From positions 3,348,001-3,412,000 of the forward strand of contig CP075492.1 of NCBI GenBank assembly GCA_021613535.1: 64,000 nt of DNA, written 5' to 3'. Shown here piece by piece: positions 44,162-56,667 of this stretch (positions within the stretch are counted from its first letter, which is position 1; each line of letters begins with the position of its first letter). Below the pieces are notes generated by a model. That model was not told where the DNA came from, did no database searches, and worked only from the letters and a program-made list of their open reading frames with translations. Both the position numbers and the translations under genes were made by a program. This stretch comes from Adineta vaga (lineage: Eukaryota > Rotifera).

Positions 44162-46389
44162 ATCAAATTTAATAATGATAATTTCGATCTAAAAGTTCAT
44201 TTGAAGAGTATGTTCTAAAACTGTTTTACTATTCAAAATGCGTGCATTTATCGCAAGATATATTATTTTTTACTAATGATCATGAAACAATATCGCAGAA
44301 AAGCAGACATCGATTGATCGTATACTCGAGAAAATCTATGAGAGTCTTTGTACCTGCCTATATCCGGCCTGTCGAATAAGGAATGAGTGCGTACAAAGTT
44401 TTACTCCGTCACTTTAATAATCCTCTCAGTTCGAGGCTGTATAAAAATTATACTCTACGTATTTTTATAATTTATACGTATATAAAATGAAACTTAATTT
44501 ATATTGTGCCTTGTCGACTAATGTAATATGTAGCCGATAATGAACTGCCTTGTCCGTATTTTTAGGTCTTCTTTATTTGCATTCAGGTGATTAAATAATT
44601 TTTTTTACCATTTGTCCCATTCTGTTAAAAGAACTAATCTAATAAAAACAGGGAACGAGCAGAGCGTTAACGTCATTGGCAGAAAACCACTTATTTTATA
44701 CATTCACTGTTTCTCTTCAAACTAAACACAATTTTCTTTGATTAAAATGCAGCCGTGAGAGAGCTTCATAGATTATTACAAAATGCATCTTGTAATGTAC
44801 TTTATATTATGAGAATCAAACATTTTCGCTTCACACCAAAATCAAATATTAATTCTAGATGATTGCAGTTGAGATGATAGGGAATTCGATTTTTGCAGCT
44901 AATTCAAACTATAATAGTAGCATTTTTTCCAAAGAAACGTCATTATATGTAAAGCATTGAATTTTATTAAAGATGAAGAAACACGAACGAGTTTACACTA
45001 AGACGTATAGAGAGTTTTACATATTTAAAATAAATTAAACATATACGTAGCTTTTCATCTTTAAAAAATCGTATGGCAATCTCACAGCCTTTCTTTTAAA
45101 ATGAAATTAATCAGTTCAATTCTTTGAAATTCATGATATAAAAAGAGGAAAATAAGGAACAGAAAGATTGGATAATGGATGGAGAATAGGCATATAATTG
45201 TCATGTTTTCCGGTTGTATGCATGTCTTCCAGTGCTTTTTTTCTGTCAATTATGAAATTTACTGTACATATTCGATGATTTATTCTCTCTCTTCTAAATT
45301 TTCGTATTCTTTTTATCTTCGAGCATTGAATTAAAATGCCTGATGATTGGTAAGAAGCTGAGTGTTGGTGATGTTTTTTGTTTGTTTAACAATTTTCAAA
45401 CGGGTGACTGGATGAGATTGAAGCTCATGATATAAATACTCTCCCAGTGATTCGAAACTACACTCACATCGTCAAGATAGTATTCATATGTCCTTGCATG
45501 TAAAATAACGAAGCGGTCAAAAAACGTTATTCGCTTATATGTTCATTATGAAACAAACAGATTACATAAATTAAGCACTTCTCTTTAAATCTTTTTTTTC
45601 TTCTATTATATACAGTAATATTTAAATGAATTAATTCTTTCATTTACAATTATACGACTAAATGAAAAAACATTCACTGCTAACTTGATGAAATACATGA
45701 CTGAAGGAACGATAAAAAGTATCGTATACATGGAGAATTACATTATCCAACAATGTTTAACATTTATACTTCACCAAGATTTGTCCATATGGAAACACGT
45801 TTTCATCAATCATCTTTCATCACCGAACATCCATAAAAATCATGAAATCAAATATACTATCTTGGCAGTGTGTAAAAGATTTTAGTTATTAGGGCGTCCA
45901 CACTAATATACATTTCATTCAAGATCAATCGAGAGATACTCGCTTCCTTCCATCCGTGCATGCTAATCTTTTGTTCAGATAGAAGGCAACGAGAGTTTAA
46001 CAAATGAAATGTAGTTCGCGAGAGAAGAATGTTAATCATATTTAGTTAAATTAACTCGACAACGACGAAACATACATTTGGGTCCTATTTATTATTGAAG
46101 TTTTAGTAAAATTTCTCTTTTGGCCATCAATCCACTTTCAGCAACAGAAGTACATAAGCATCTTGAGGGTGGGTGCGGGTTTGGATTTGAAATAAACAGA
46201 GAAGCAACACACCCACACTCACCCTTATCTATCTCAGAACCACCTGGGTAAAATTTCACCCACGTCCCACTCCACCCCAGATGACCATGCCAACCATCCG
46301 TCAACTTTCTCTAGGATCTAAGCTTCTACCGTGGAAAGTTTCGTGACGCTAACTATAACAGAGACTGGATGCATAACGAACAGCCAAAT
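44162..46389. other. long intergenic region
   Basis: About 2.2 kb, AT-rich, no recognisable gene. It ends with a copy of the dispersed inverted repeat (46161-46230) and the outlying duplication match at 46256-46305. Confidence 0.4.
46161..46230. repeat. dispersed short inverted repeat copy
   Basis: TCTTGAGGGTGGGTGCGGGT (46161-46180) faces ACACCCACACTCACCCTTAT (46209-46228) as imperfect inverted arms, about 70 bp in total, upstream of the right Mx-like copy. Confidence 0.6.
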
Positions 46390-49107
46390 TTTCGTATTTC
46401 TGCATCTGAGAACACAAACCACATGTCTCAAAGGATTGTTTTGTGAGGTTGTTTTGTCGTGTAAGAATTATATTGTCAACGAGAAAGACAAAAAACTAAA
46501 GTATTTTTTCTTTCACCTAATACTAAATAAACACAATATGCAAAACTTAATCAGAATGCATTCTCTTTTTGTTGTTTCAAGATATGTGATGGTAAATAAT
46601 GAGAGTAAAAAACGTAAGATCGTGCACTTTTTCTTCTGATAAAAAAGACGCGAAATTCGTCATATAAATTCATACAGAATTTTACCAAACATTTCAGATC
46701 ATAAAATCATAATACATTGAAATCGTAACTACATCAAGATGAGTAGTTCAAATCCAATTGATATTATCAATGAAGAAGTGAATTCAGAAAAATGTCGTCG
46801 ATTACTTCAAAAAGTCGATAAAATGCGTGAAATCTTGCATTTAGAAAAGATTGCACTTCCACAAATTGTTGTTGTTGGCGAACAATCAGTATAAAGTCCA
46901 ATGATTGCTATTTTTCATTTGAAAATAATTCGATTTTTTTTTCTTCAGGTAGGAAAATCATCGATATTGGAAGCTATCAGTGGCGTTGAATTACCACGAG
47001 CACAAGGAATTTGTACACGTTGTCCATTGGAATTACGTATCAAACGCGCTCCAGCTGATAAAAAAGATCATGCTACAATTCGATGTGAAGGAGTTGAAGA
47101 AACGACGTTGGAAGATCTTTCACAAATATCTAATGCAGTTGTTCAATGTACGAATCATTTAACTGGTGATGCGATCAGTGTTTCTTCATCACCTATTTTT
47201 CTTACTGTTTACAAACAAAATGTTCAAGATGATTTGACATTGATTGATTTACCAGGTTAGAATTCTTATGATAGAAGAAACAAATGAATAGTATTCGAAT
47301 TCATTATAGGAATTGTTCGTGCACAAGAAAAAGGTCAGAAACCAACAGTTTATCAAGATATTGTTGCATTAATTCATAAATGTGTTGAACCTGGATCAGC
47401 GATTGTTTTACATGTCATTCCATCATGTGTTGACTTTACAACATCTGAATCGATTCAAATCTGTCAACAATATGATCCAAGATGTTCGAAAGAACGATTG
47501 AAATTGTTATAATTCGAATATTTTCATTTTATTTTAGATGAACGACAAATCATTGCAGTTTCTAAAATTGACAAACATGATCAAGGTATTGGAGATAAAC
47601 TACAAGGTGTTGGACCTGGTTCAATCGCTTTCTCATTAGGTTGTGTTGCTGTCCTTAATCGTAAACAAGAAGAAATCGATGCGAACATTTCATTTGAAGA
47701 AATGAGAAGACGAGAACAAGATTTCTTTCGTAAAAATCCAGCATTTAAGAATGTACCGAAAGAATATTTAGGAAGTTATGAATTAGTTAAGAAATTAGTT
47801 TCAGTTCAACAAAATCGAATTCGATCAACATTACCAATAATTATTGAACAAGTTAAACACAGAATTGAATTAGCACGAGAAGAACTTAAACGATTTCCAT
47901 CAGCGATTTTGACAGAAAATGATGCGAGAATTGCTTTTATTGAAATTCTTCGAAGTTATCGAACAGCTGTAGAAAAATGTGCCAAAGGAGATTATGCGAT
48001 CAATACGGAAAAAGCGGGAGAAACATTCGATCCCAAGGCACGTAATAAATGGGATGAACGTATTGCTTTTCATCTGAAAATGATTGGAAAAGAAACTTCA
48101 AATCAAATTCAACAGATTTTATCACAATTTGCTTCGGAAAAACAACGTGGTATAACTTTGAAATTAATTGAAGAAAATTATGGTGGTGGTTTACCGAATT
48201 TTCCAACATTTAATATTATTCAACAATTGTATCAACCATGTCATAAGAAATTGGAAAGACCTTGTAAAGAATTAGTTGTTTGGGTTGAAGATTATATCAC
48301 TTGTTGTCTCATGTATATTTTGGAAAGTGTTTTACCAAAAGAAGCAGCTTATAAACTATCTTTAGGTCAAGAATTAAGTAAAATTATTAAGAAAACTATT
48401 GGAACAAGTAAAGAAAAATGTATGGAACATGTTCAACAAATGTTAGAAATCGAAGAAAAAGTGTTTACTGTTAATCCACAATATATGAATACATTTATGG
48501 AATTAAAAAAACAATCAAGTCAGTTAGAATTTGATTAAACTATGAAATTGATTTTGATTTTGATTTCTATAGCAACAACAACAACAACACCGAATAGTGA
48601 TATAGCAGCTCATGATGCTTTACTTGGTTTAAGAGCTTACTGTTCAATTGTACACGCTCGAATTAATGATCATTTATCTCAACTTTGTGAATATTGGTTT
48701 ATTCGTAATGGTGTTCTTATTCTTGATAATAAGTTAAATACAGCATTGACTCCTTCAGAATTGTTAAAAGTTATGAAGGAATTACCTATTTTAGAACAGA
48801 GAAGAAATGATTTACGACGAACTATTGATGCAATGGAAAGAGCATTGGCTGCAGCAGAAGCGGAATAAAGATTGAAGGAACTCTTTTTTTTCTTTCTTAA
48901 CGAAAGTTAATTTTAATATTAAACATTTGTAGAAGAATAAAATAAATGTATTTATTATATCTCCTCTAGAATAAAATGAGACTAATTGTCGTAGAACTAT
49001 TTGTTTTTCAGTCTTACCGTATCTTTCAATTATATAGAGATCGAAAAAAACTAAACCATCATTAAAAGAGATTGAATAACACATTGTTTACAAATAATAC
49101 AATTAAT
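46390..49107. repeat. right arm of the 2.7-kb inverted duplication
   Basis: Inverted partner of 33897-36613. The similarity runs from about ATTTCTGCATCTGAGAACAC (46398-46417) through the whole Mx-like gene to ACAAATAATACAATTAA at about 49090-49106. Differences are scattered substitutions and 1-3 bp indels (for example a longer ACA run in the last exon). Confidence 0.9.
46741..48868 (+). CDS. Mx/dynamin-like large GTPase, right copy
   Basis: Exons: 46741 to about 46889 (MSSSNPIDIINEEV to VVVGEQS), about 46949-47256 (VGKSSILEAIS, TRCPLELRI, LIDLPG), about 47310-47495 (IVRAQEKGQKPTVY, CVEPGSAIVLHVIPS), and a long exon from about 47539 (DERQIIAVSKIDKHDQG) through the stalk to about 48519. A 54-bp intron (GTCAGTTAG to TCTATAG) then leads to the GED exon ending at TAA 48868. 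If that intron is not removed, the frame stops at TAA 48538. All G motifs are intact. It is nearly identical to the left copy in protein and intron sequence, so the duplication is recent or the copies are kept alike by gene conversion. Confidence 0.85.
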
Positions 49108-49558
49108 TCTTACGACAATGAATCGACATTTCCTGCATACGCTATCGATCTATCGAATTTTGATAACGTAATTTTTCAAGGGTATTATTTAATTGATTTC
49201 CTGCTTTCAAAATTCGTACAAATACCGAGGGTGAGAGTGAGCATGAATGGTATTTTCACACCTACACCCTATTATGAATTTCAAGATAATTCGCTCTGTA
49301 TCAGTTTATACCAGAAATCTGTGAGTTAGATAAAAAATCGCCTCGATAAAATTTTAATATGAAAAATGATCTTTAATAATCTGTAAGAATATATTAGTTA
49401 AGAAAAAAAAGAAAACGATTATTAGAATGAAAAACAGAAATAACTATACGCTTTTCGAAACTCAAATGATAAGTCATGCAAAAGAAAAGATACTAAAAGA
49501 AATGTAAATGAAAAGTCTGTCACGAATTGCTATTTTACTGCTCATATATTGATCTTCA
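49108..49558. repeat. spacer with a dispersed inverted-repeat copy
   Basis: About 0.45 kb after the duplication edge. GAGGGTGAGAGTGAG (49228-49242) and CACACCTACACCCTATT (49257-49273) are the arms of another copy of the dispersed repeat. No gene recognised. Confidence 0.45.
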
Positions 49559-50358
49559 TTATCCAGAGCTAGATGTGCAACAACAACGATAGCCACCATA
49601 AGGAGTATCGCAAACACCACGATTCGCAGAATAAAAAATACCAATACTAGTAGTATAATCACCATAAAAATTAGTACAATTGCGTCCAATAGATGCAGCA
49701 ATACTACAGCTATAAATAGCACCATTAAGAGCACTGACAGCATCAGCACTATAATCATAAGTAGGATAGTCGCTACCAGGAGCACCACTACTAAGGCTTC
49801 CATTACAAAATCTATCGCACGAATAATAACCAGCATGTTCTTCAAAAATTCCAGTTGCATTAGTAAATTTTTTACGAATATCAATACTACAAGCAGAACA
49901 CGATGGTTTTGTCACTGCAATAAAAAAAGAAGATTTAAAAAATGTCAGTTCTCATCACTTCAAGTTTATCATTATCCATAACATGATATTTCCTCCGGAA
50001 AAAACCTGTGTGTTAACGAACATAATAAGTCAGTTGACACCATTAACTGACCTGGTAGTTCTCGTTGTGAAAGGTAAATTGGGAGTAAGCTAACTATGAT
50101 TACTGTTGCAATTATTAGCAGGATAAGACCGATGCATATAAAAGATGCCACAATGGCGGACGAACCATGCCAACGTCTATAAGTACAACAATAGTGAAAA
50201 TAAAAGATCAATTTAATTTATTATTTTATGATTAATACACTAAAGCGTTAGAGTTTAGTACCAATGAACTTAATTAAAATGTTAATTGCAGAAAGAATAC
50301 AAGTGTGATATTACGATTGTGGTGGTGCAGCACCGCGTTGATCGCGTAAATTGAGCAT
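49559..50358 (-). CDS. small type II membrane protein with Cys-rich ectodomain
   Basis: Three exons: ATG 50358 (MLNLRDQRGAAPPQS); after a 140-bp intron a TM exon (AIVASFICIGLILLIIATVI) ending QRELP; after a longer intron (about 50050-49917) the ectodomain exon with VTKPSCSACSIDIRKKF, then YYSCDRFCNG, CSIAASIGRNCTNFYGDYTT, and VCDTPYGGYRCCC before the stop at 49559. About ten cysteines in about 120 residues suggest a disulphide-bonded extracellular domain. The family is not recognised. The architecture (short basic tail, single TM, C-terminal Cys-rich domain) parallels the D8C protein at 6945-8070. Confidence 0.6.
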
Positions 50359-50443
50359 AATTCTTCTTTTTGTTATTGTCGGCGATTTTTCACGTCCAAT
50401 ATCGATTGAAATCAAGAATTCAAATAATAGTTACAAGAAAAAG

Positions 50444-50685
50444 TCCCGAAGTGATGACTCGAGTTAATGATTGACTTTGCTATGATTGCTACAGCGAGTA
50501 CCGTGATGTCAACTATAGCAGAACTTTCCAAAAGAAACCATTATATACTAGTTATCTTAATCTAAAAGTTCTCAGACTTTTATACAATGGTTTCTTTTGG
50601 ACAATCCTACCATAGTTGACATCGGGATACTCGATGTAGTCAATCACCGTAAAGTCAGTCTTTAACTCGAGTCATCACTCTGGGA
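50444..50685. mobile_element. MITE-like foldback element
   Basis: About 240 bp formed almost wholly of two inverted arms of about 100 bp. TCCCGAAGTGATGACTCGAG at 50444-50463 is inverted at the right end (CTCGAGTCATCACTCTGGGA, about 50666-50685), and the inner parts (TGATGTCAACTATAG; CCAAAAGAAACCATT) are also mirrored around a centre near 50565. There is no coding capacity. Arm identity is about 80%. A target-site duplication is not clear by eye. Confidence 0.8.
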
Positions 50686-51445
50686 TCTTCCCTTCTTAGT
50701 ATATTCATAATGTTGGACGAGGAAATATATCTACACTCTGATGTTGTCTACTGAAACAATCATCTTTATGTTATATTGTTAATTTAGACTAGACACCAAT
50801 TGAGTTATAACTGAAATTCATTTATGTCCTTCCTGCAGAAAGAGAGAGAGAAAGAGAAGTCAAGCAAGGTTATACAAATGAGGAAAAAACATGATGATAT
50901 CACGGTTACACAATACAATTATTGACAATTCGTTATAGTTCGAGAAATGAACAAAAAAGAACTAAAAACGCCAAGGAAAAAAAAGTGAATTATAGTTACA
51001 TGGTATAAAGAGAACCGTATAGGACGAAAATTGATATATAGATATATGCACACAAAATACAATTATAATATCACTTATACAAATCAAAAATAACATTGAG
51101 AATCAGAGAAGCAAACTTGTCCAGTACATATTTTATAATAAAGAAATACAATCTACTAAATACTTTTTCTTTGATTTATTTTATCAGAAATCTGAAACAA
51201 AAATTGAATGTATTTGATTTTTTTTTTGAAGTTTCGTAAATTCGAGACATCCAAGAAACGAAATTTCCGAATGTTGACGGATTGAGAAGTATCACCCCGT
51301 CGTTGTTGAGACATTTCTAGATCAAATTCAAATATACTGATGGATTCGAGTTAAAACAAACACATTTGATTAACATATCAAAATGTTATATGAATAAAAC
51401 AATAACATTTAAATTATATAAAGACAACGAAAACGAAAGAAAAAA
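50686..51445. other. intergenic spacer
   Basis: About 0.76 kb of AT-rich DNA. Nothing recognised. Confidence 0.4.
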
Positions 51446-52110
51446 ATGATCATAATGGTAATTATACAATTATTTTATTTGTTCCAATTATTTTCACGTT
51501 TTTTTTCAATTGATATAAAATCTTCAGTTACATTTGATGAATTGTTTGATTATACAATTTATCCATTATTAAGTTTTTCACCTGATGATATCCATTAAGG
51601 AATAATAATATTGAAAATAAAAAATCTTCATCCAATAATTAAACCAATATGGTCATCAAGTGGAAATTGAAGATGAAATTTCTTTAGATTTTACATTGTT
51701 AAATAATGATTCATTATTTTATTTAGCTACATTTAATAAAGATAATCAATTAGATGATTATTGGAAAGATGCTATTCAATAAAATCCGCCATAGACCTTT
51801 ATCTTTACCTGGAAAAGATATTCTTTATAGCGTTGATAGTTTTGTTAATGACGGAATTGTTAATCCACAACGACTTGCTGTTGCTGGTTATAGTTATGAC
51901 AGATTTTTAACAAATTGGTCAATTACACAAGCAAACCGTTTCGATGTTGCTTTATCTGGTTCTATGGTGCAGTAGATCACACTTCTACATGGAGAACATT
52001 AGATATGTCCAGTACTTATTGAAAATTTATTTCGAGGTTTTCCATGAGATGTACCACATTTATATCAAGAAAAATCACCTATTGCACATTGTTGCTAAAT
52101 ACTGCTAAAA
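51446..52110 (+). pseudogene. S9-type prolyl oligopeptidase relic
   Basis: It starts as a secreted peptidase (hydrophobic leader, then IDIKSSVTFDELFDY and YPLLSFSPDD) and hits a TAA at about 51597. After internal loss it resumes near 51800 with VDSFVNDGIVNPQRLAVAGY, SYDRFLTNWSITQANRFDVA and a shifted tail (DHTSTWRTLDMSS; GFP, stop, DVPHLYQEKSPI). These are the nucleophile-elbow and downstream landmarks of S9 peptidases, but the GxSxGG elbow reads GYSYDR and there are several stops and shifts, so it is dead. Most of the propeller region is missing. Confidence 0.6.
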
Positions 52111-53256
52111 TGTCGCGAATATATCAACAGAAACAGCTGGCTTACGAGCGAGTGAATTTCTATTAGAAGACTTGAGCCGTTTCAGTACAAAAAGGGCAAT
52201 GACTGCATGCTTTGTATTCTCTTGAAATTTAATATTTTCTTTACATTTTATTGCACTTTCGCAAATTATGTATATAGCTAATCTTATAAGACTTTTGAAA
52301 AAACGTTTCTACGAGAAAGAACTAAATTAGTTTATAGATGAACGTTATCCGTTTATAATAGAATATTATCGAGTCATTTGTGAACTGTTTCGTATTCTCT
52401 TTGTCAATGTATAGAATCATTTGCCTATTACATATACTTTTCAAAAGTTGTTATTTTATAGGAATTGTATTTTATTTTATTTGACGATGTCATAAAAATG
52501 ATAAGATACCGATAGAGATGATAGATATATGATAATTATTTGTTCTGGTTTATCAATTTGTATAACCTATCAACTATCATCACATTTATTTGATTAATAT
52601 CAATGTACCTAACAACAAATATAACTTCGCTTCTATTGAATATTTTTGTTTGACTGTATCAATATTGAATTAACATTGAAATCTCATTCTCTTGCTTTGT
52701 TTCGAAACTTATATTCAGGAAACTACAATCTGAAATATTTTGTTCATGATCTTATAGTATATATTACCGATTATTATCATAAACTTTTCGAATTCTTTGA
52801 CAGACATGAAATAGGTGAGTTATTAATAATATGAATAAACTATCTTCATTCTTTTAGAATATCAATATAATCTCGAAGTTCTTTCGTTCTACTAACGAGA
52901 GAAAAGTGAGTTGATAATTAACTGACGTTGAGATTTGGTCTTCTTATAACTATACTTCACTTTCTAATTCAAATCTATTGACAACAGTCTATATATGTGA
53001 CTGGTGTCATTGGTAATATGTTTATTTCCATTGGTTACTTTACACAATTGACAATTATGCTTTTCTTATATATATATATGTTGCACATTTGATATATATT
53101 GTCGATGGCTAGTCAAAATCACCATTAAGAGTTGCTTGGGAAAACGATTATAATTCAAATCATTCGTTTGGTATCATATCTATTTTTTAGTGCCTCATTT
53201 TATGTTTCGATCATTTCTTTAACTGGCTTTCGAGATCAAATCTTACGTGCAACTTG

Positions 53257-53307
53257 ATTGAGGATGTGGATGAGTTTATGAAACTCGCGGCCATATTCAC
53301 CCTCAAA
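53257..53307. repeat. dispersed short inverted repeat copy
   Basis: TTGAGGATGTGGATGAGTTT (53257-53276) faces CATATTCACCCTCAA (53292-53307), about 50 bp overall. Confidence 0.5.
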
Positions 53308-54702
53308 CTATATTCTGCCTTTTTGTTTGAATATATGCAGAAATAGATCTTGTTGATCTTCTCCTTCATTCACTCTAGTGCCATTGCTACCCTTCCAGTT
53401 TATCGATGAGTTCTTAATAAAAGAAATAGATGCTGCAGCAGTAACATCATTATTTTTCGTCCCAGTTCTAATTCATTGATTGTCAAATGTCTTTTTGATT
53501 AGGATTTTGACAGAATATAGAAGTGTTACTCTACATGTAATTTATATGATAACAGACATCAGCAGAAGCTTCGTACTTCAATAGAAATAGAGATAAAAAG
53601 AAAAAGAGAAAATAAACTCGCATTTCTTCAACATGGAAATGAAATAAAATGTAACGAGAGATCTATTGCGGTAGGTAAGTAGGCTTTCTGATTATTCTCA
53701 TTCCAATTCTGCTGAACATTAGCAGTGAAATAAAGGACTTACTATATCGAGATTCTGATTATACTTGTTTGTCTACGTATGAAAAATATCTGTTCTTAAA
53801 TTCAATATTCATTTATGTTTGGTATAATTCTTGACTAGATCTTATAAAAAGTTCAAGTATATCTTGACGAAATTCTTTTTATATTTTTTGTTAGAATCGT
53901 GAAATCCGATTGGGAATGAACCTTTGCATGATCGTTCGAGGTCACATCAGGAAAATCTTTAATGGATCCTTACATTTTCTGATAAAGATTCTGGTTACAA
54001 TTGTCATTCTTCTCTAAACTTTGCTGAGTTCATTCTTGAGAATTTCCTAATAAGATGATGAGAGAAGCTTTTCATAACGAAGTTTGTGTTGTGTAGTAAA
54101 ACATAATAAATCTACTGTGAATATTACTAACACAATTTAGTCAGTTTCTTTGATCAACAGTGGTAGTGACAGTGAGTTTTTTTTTATTAGAAATATGAGA
54201 ATACATGTAGTTATTCTGTCATATAATGATTTATATGACAAAATGCAAAATTATAATTAAATTTTGAATATATTTAGAGAGAAACACAGGACGTATGACT
54301 ATATGAAATATTATTTTATTCTGTTGAAATGCAACATTATTGATATTTCATGATAAATTCTGTCTGATCTTGAAAGTGATAACTTTATCTTTACTTTAAA
54401 AGCATAAGTAAAGATTAACTTTACCGTTATTTCATAAAGAGTAAAGACTTATCTTTATCTTTATATTTATATTTATTATACGTATGGAAAAAAACGATAA
54501 AATAATCCTTTTGTTCAACATGATGGTAAAATAGAGAATAAATCTTTTTTTGTAATTGTCAGGAGAATAAAAGAATTATTGTTATACCGACAAATTAGGT
54601 CCATTGAAAGGTAGTTCTGGAAATAGACTGTTAACTTAATTTAAGAGGCGTAAATGTGACTGAGAGTCAATATAAAATACTCGTATACACAGATCCTCTC
54701 AC

Positions 54703-54726
54703 TCTCACCACACCCACACCCTCAAG
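54703..54726. repeat. half-copy of the dispersed repeat
   Basis: CACCACACCCACACCCTCAAG is a strong match to the right arm of the 28293-28350 copy. No clear left arm is present. Confidence 0.45.
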
Positions 54727-55562
54727 AACTTTAACATAATCTTTTTTTGTTATTCTTCGAAGAATAACAGTAGAAAATGGCATTAACTTATCAATGATAA
54801 TTATACAAGAAAAAAAGAAATTCGTTATCAAATCGATTTAGAAGATCAACAAGAGAAAAACCTTGTATTGTGTTTGTCTATATTCTATAACATGTGTTAG
54901 ATTGACGAAAGATTAGATCTAACGATTTTAATCTTTTTTCTTCCGTATGTTGAAATAAATATTATAATCTATGCGCAAATATGGGAACGAATGACATAAA
55001 CTATTTCCAATGAATATCATCCGAATATATTGTATTTGTATAAGTCGTATCTGTTCGAATAAGAAAATATTCATTTATAATCACCAGACTTAACTTTCTC
55101 ATTTTCTCATATATACGTGATATCTATTGGATATATATTTATATACATTTCGTGGTATAACAGAACACGAAAAAATGAATACCAATTTCATCAGGATTAT
55201 ACCGATAATACGCAATTCGATGTAAAGTAAATGCAACTAAAAATGACTTATAGTGGTTCGTAGTAACTCGTGATCTCTAGTCACGATTTCTTTGCTTCAG
55301 TTATATGCGATATATTTGATATCTTGTTTGCTTTTATTTTACTTTCATTGTATTACATAACACAAAATACCAATATTTATTGAATAAATATCTAGAATCA
55401 ATGACAAAACGGAAAAACTGAGTCCCAAATATTTCTTCCTCTCCTAATGAAATCATTTAGTTTGTGATTGAACGTTTAGATATTCGTTTCCATTTTGGTA
55501 ATGCAGATGTGAATTAAAAACATTTTTTTTTGTTTCTAGGTATTTCTACTACTATAGAAACA

Positions 55563-56246
55563 ATGATGTGTAAAAATCGTCGTTTTATTCTATTGATCAC
55601 GGGAGTTATTCTAATCATCACATATTTTATGGTATATTCACCTTTTCAATCAACTCAAAAATCTAATCCTCCATTAGATAAATTCACTCAATGTTTACTC
55701 GATGCTCAAAAGACATTTTCAAATCTATCATTACCTTGGTTTCTTGCATTTGGTACAGCATTAATGTATTATCGATCAAATCATTTCATATCGGATGATA
55801 TCGATATTGGAATATTTATTGATGATTTACAATTAAATAATATTACTGATAAGAAATTTCTCTCAACTATTCGTCGACATGGTTTTCAATTACTTATAAA
55901 CTATGGAAATCGATCACATGGTCAAGGTTGGACATTAGCATGTCCTCGTTCGAAATTACATTTTGGTATATTTGTATTTTATCACGCGAATCTTCTGCAG
56001 AACGAAACATTTACCTGGTGGACAGCATCTTATAATGGAAGATGTAATAAAATGAAATATCGAAAATGTCGTTGGTGGTTTTCAGATTTTCAACCAATGA
56101 TATTTCAAATGTATAAACAATATTTTCGAATAGCTCCCAAACAGTTCTTAGTTGAAAAATATGGTCCCGATTGGATGATTCCACGAAGGTATGGGTATTC
56201 TGAATCACTTAAACCTAACTTTCTTCCTAATTTGATAAATGAATAA
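55563..56246 (+). CDS. LicD/fukutin-like nucleotidyltransferase-fold protein, right copy
   Basis: Start ATG 55563, just after a conserved intron acceptor (TGTTTCTAG at about 55539). Same layout as the left copy: a membrane anchor, FLAFGTALMYYRS, SDDIDIGIFIDDL, WTLACPRSKLHFGIFVF, and an end with a two-residue insertion (SESLKPNFLPN against HESLKFLPN). Upstream of the acceptor the two copies diverge at once, so the duplicated block is only about 0.72 kb and the promoters or upstream exons differ. About 227 residues, intact. Confidence 0.75.
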   Translation: MMCKNRRFILLITGVILIITYFMVYSPFQSTQKSNPPLDKFTQCLLDAQKTFSNLSLPWFLAFGTALMYYRSNHFISDDIDIGIFIDDLQLNNITDKKFLSTIRRHGFQLLINYGNRSHGQGWTLACPRSKLHFGIFVFYHANLLQNETFTWWTASYNGRCNKMKYRKCRWWFSDFQPMIFQMYKQYFRIAPKQFLVEKYGPDWMIPRRYGYSESLKPNFLPNLINE

Positions 56247-56667
56247 AATAATTTCCATTGAGATGGAAATTTCAGATATCTGTGTTATTCATCGTTGATA
56301 AAAGCAGCATATTTTATCTCTATAGTTAAGTCTCTCTATTCGAGAATAATATTAGTTTTTAAGATTGATATCAGACGAAGATGCATTGGATTTTTTATGA
56401 TATTCTTAATTCGATATGGATGAAATATTTCCTGGCGAAATAAATCTTCTTGAAAATATTTCGTGATTTTTATCATTTAAATTGACGCTTGAATGGCACT
56501 ATAGGTGAACTACGTGTTTATTTTTCTTCTGAATAAAATTAAGCAGAACAACAATACATTCGTTCGGAGCAAATAGGTTCATTTCATGTTCAATCAGTTT
56601 GAAATATGTTTCGATTCAATGTTGTAACAAATCAATATTTTATCGATCGCTTGAAAATTTACGGATT
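56247..56667. other. intergenic spacer
   Basis: About 0.4 kb, AT-rich. Nothing recognised. Confidence 0.35.

Larger units (their letters stand above)
52111..55529. other. long gene-poor region
   Basis: About 3.4 kb without a recognisable gene. Open frames are short and of biased composition. Two copies or half-copies of the dispersed repeat lie within it (53257-53307 and 54703-54726). Confidence 0.4.

Noticed and set aside
33897-49107. A single giant palindrome or cruciform
   Set aside because: The LicD copies are in the wrong order for a simple palindrome and the spacer between arms holds unrelated genes.
49474-49884. Very hydrophobic minus-strand frame suggesting a multi-TM protein
   Set aside because: Overlaps, in another frame, the Cys-rich exon whose splice sites and TM exon fit a coherent gene; the hydrophobic frame has no start context.
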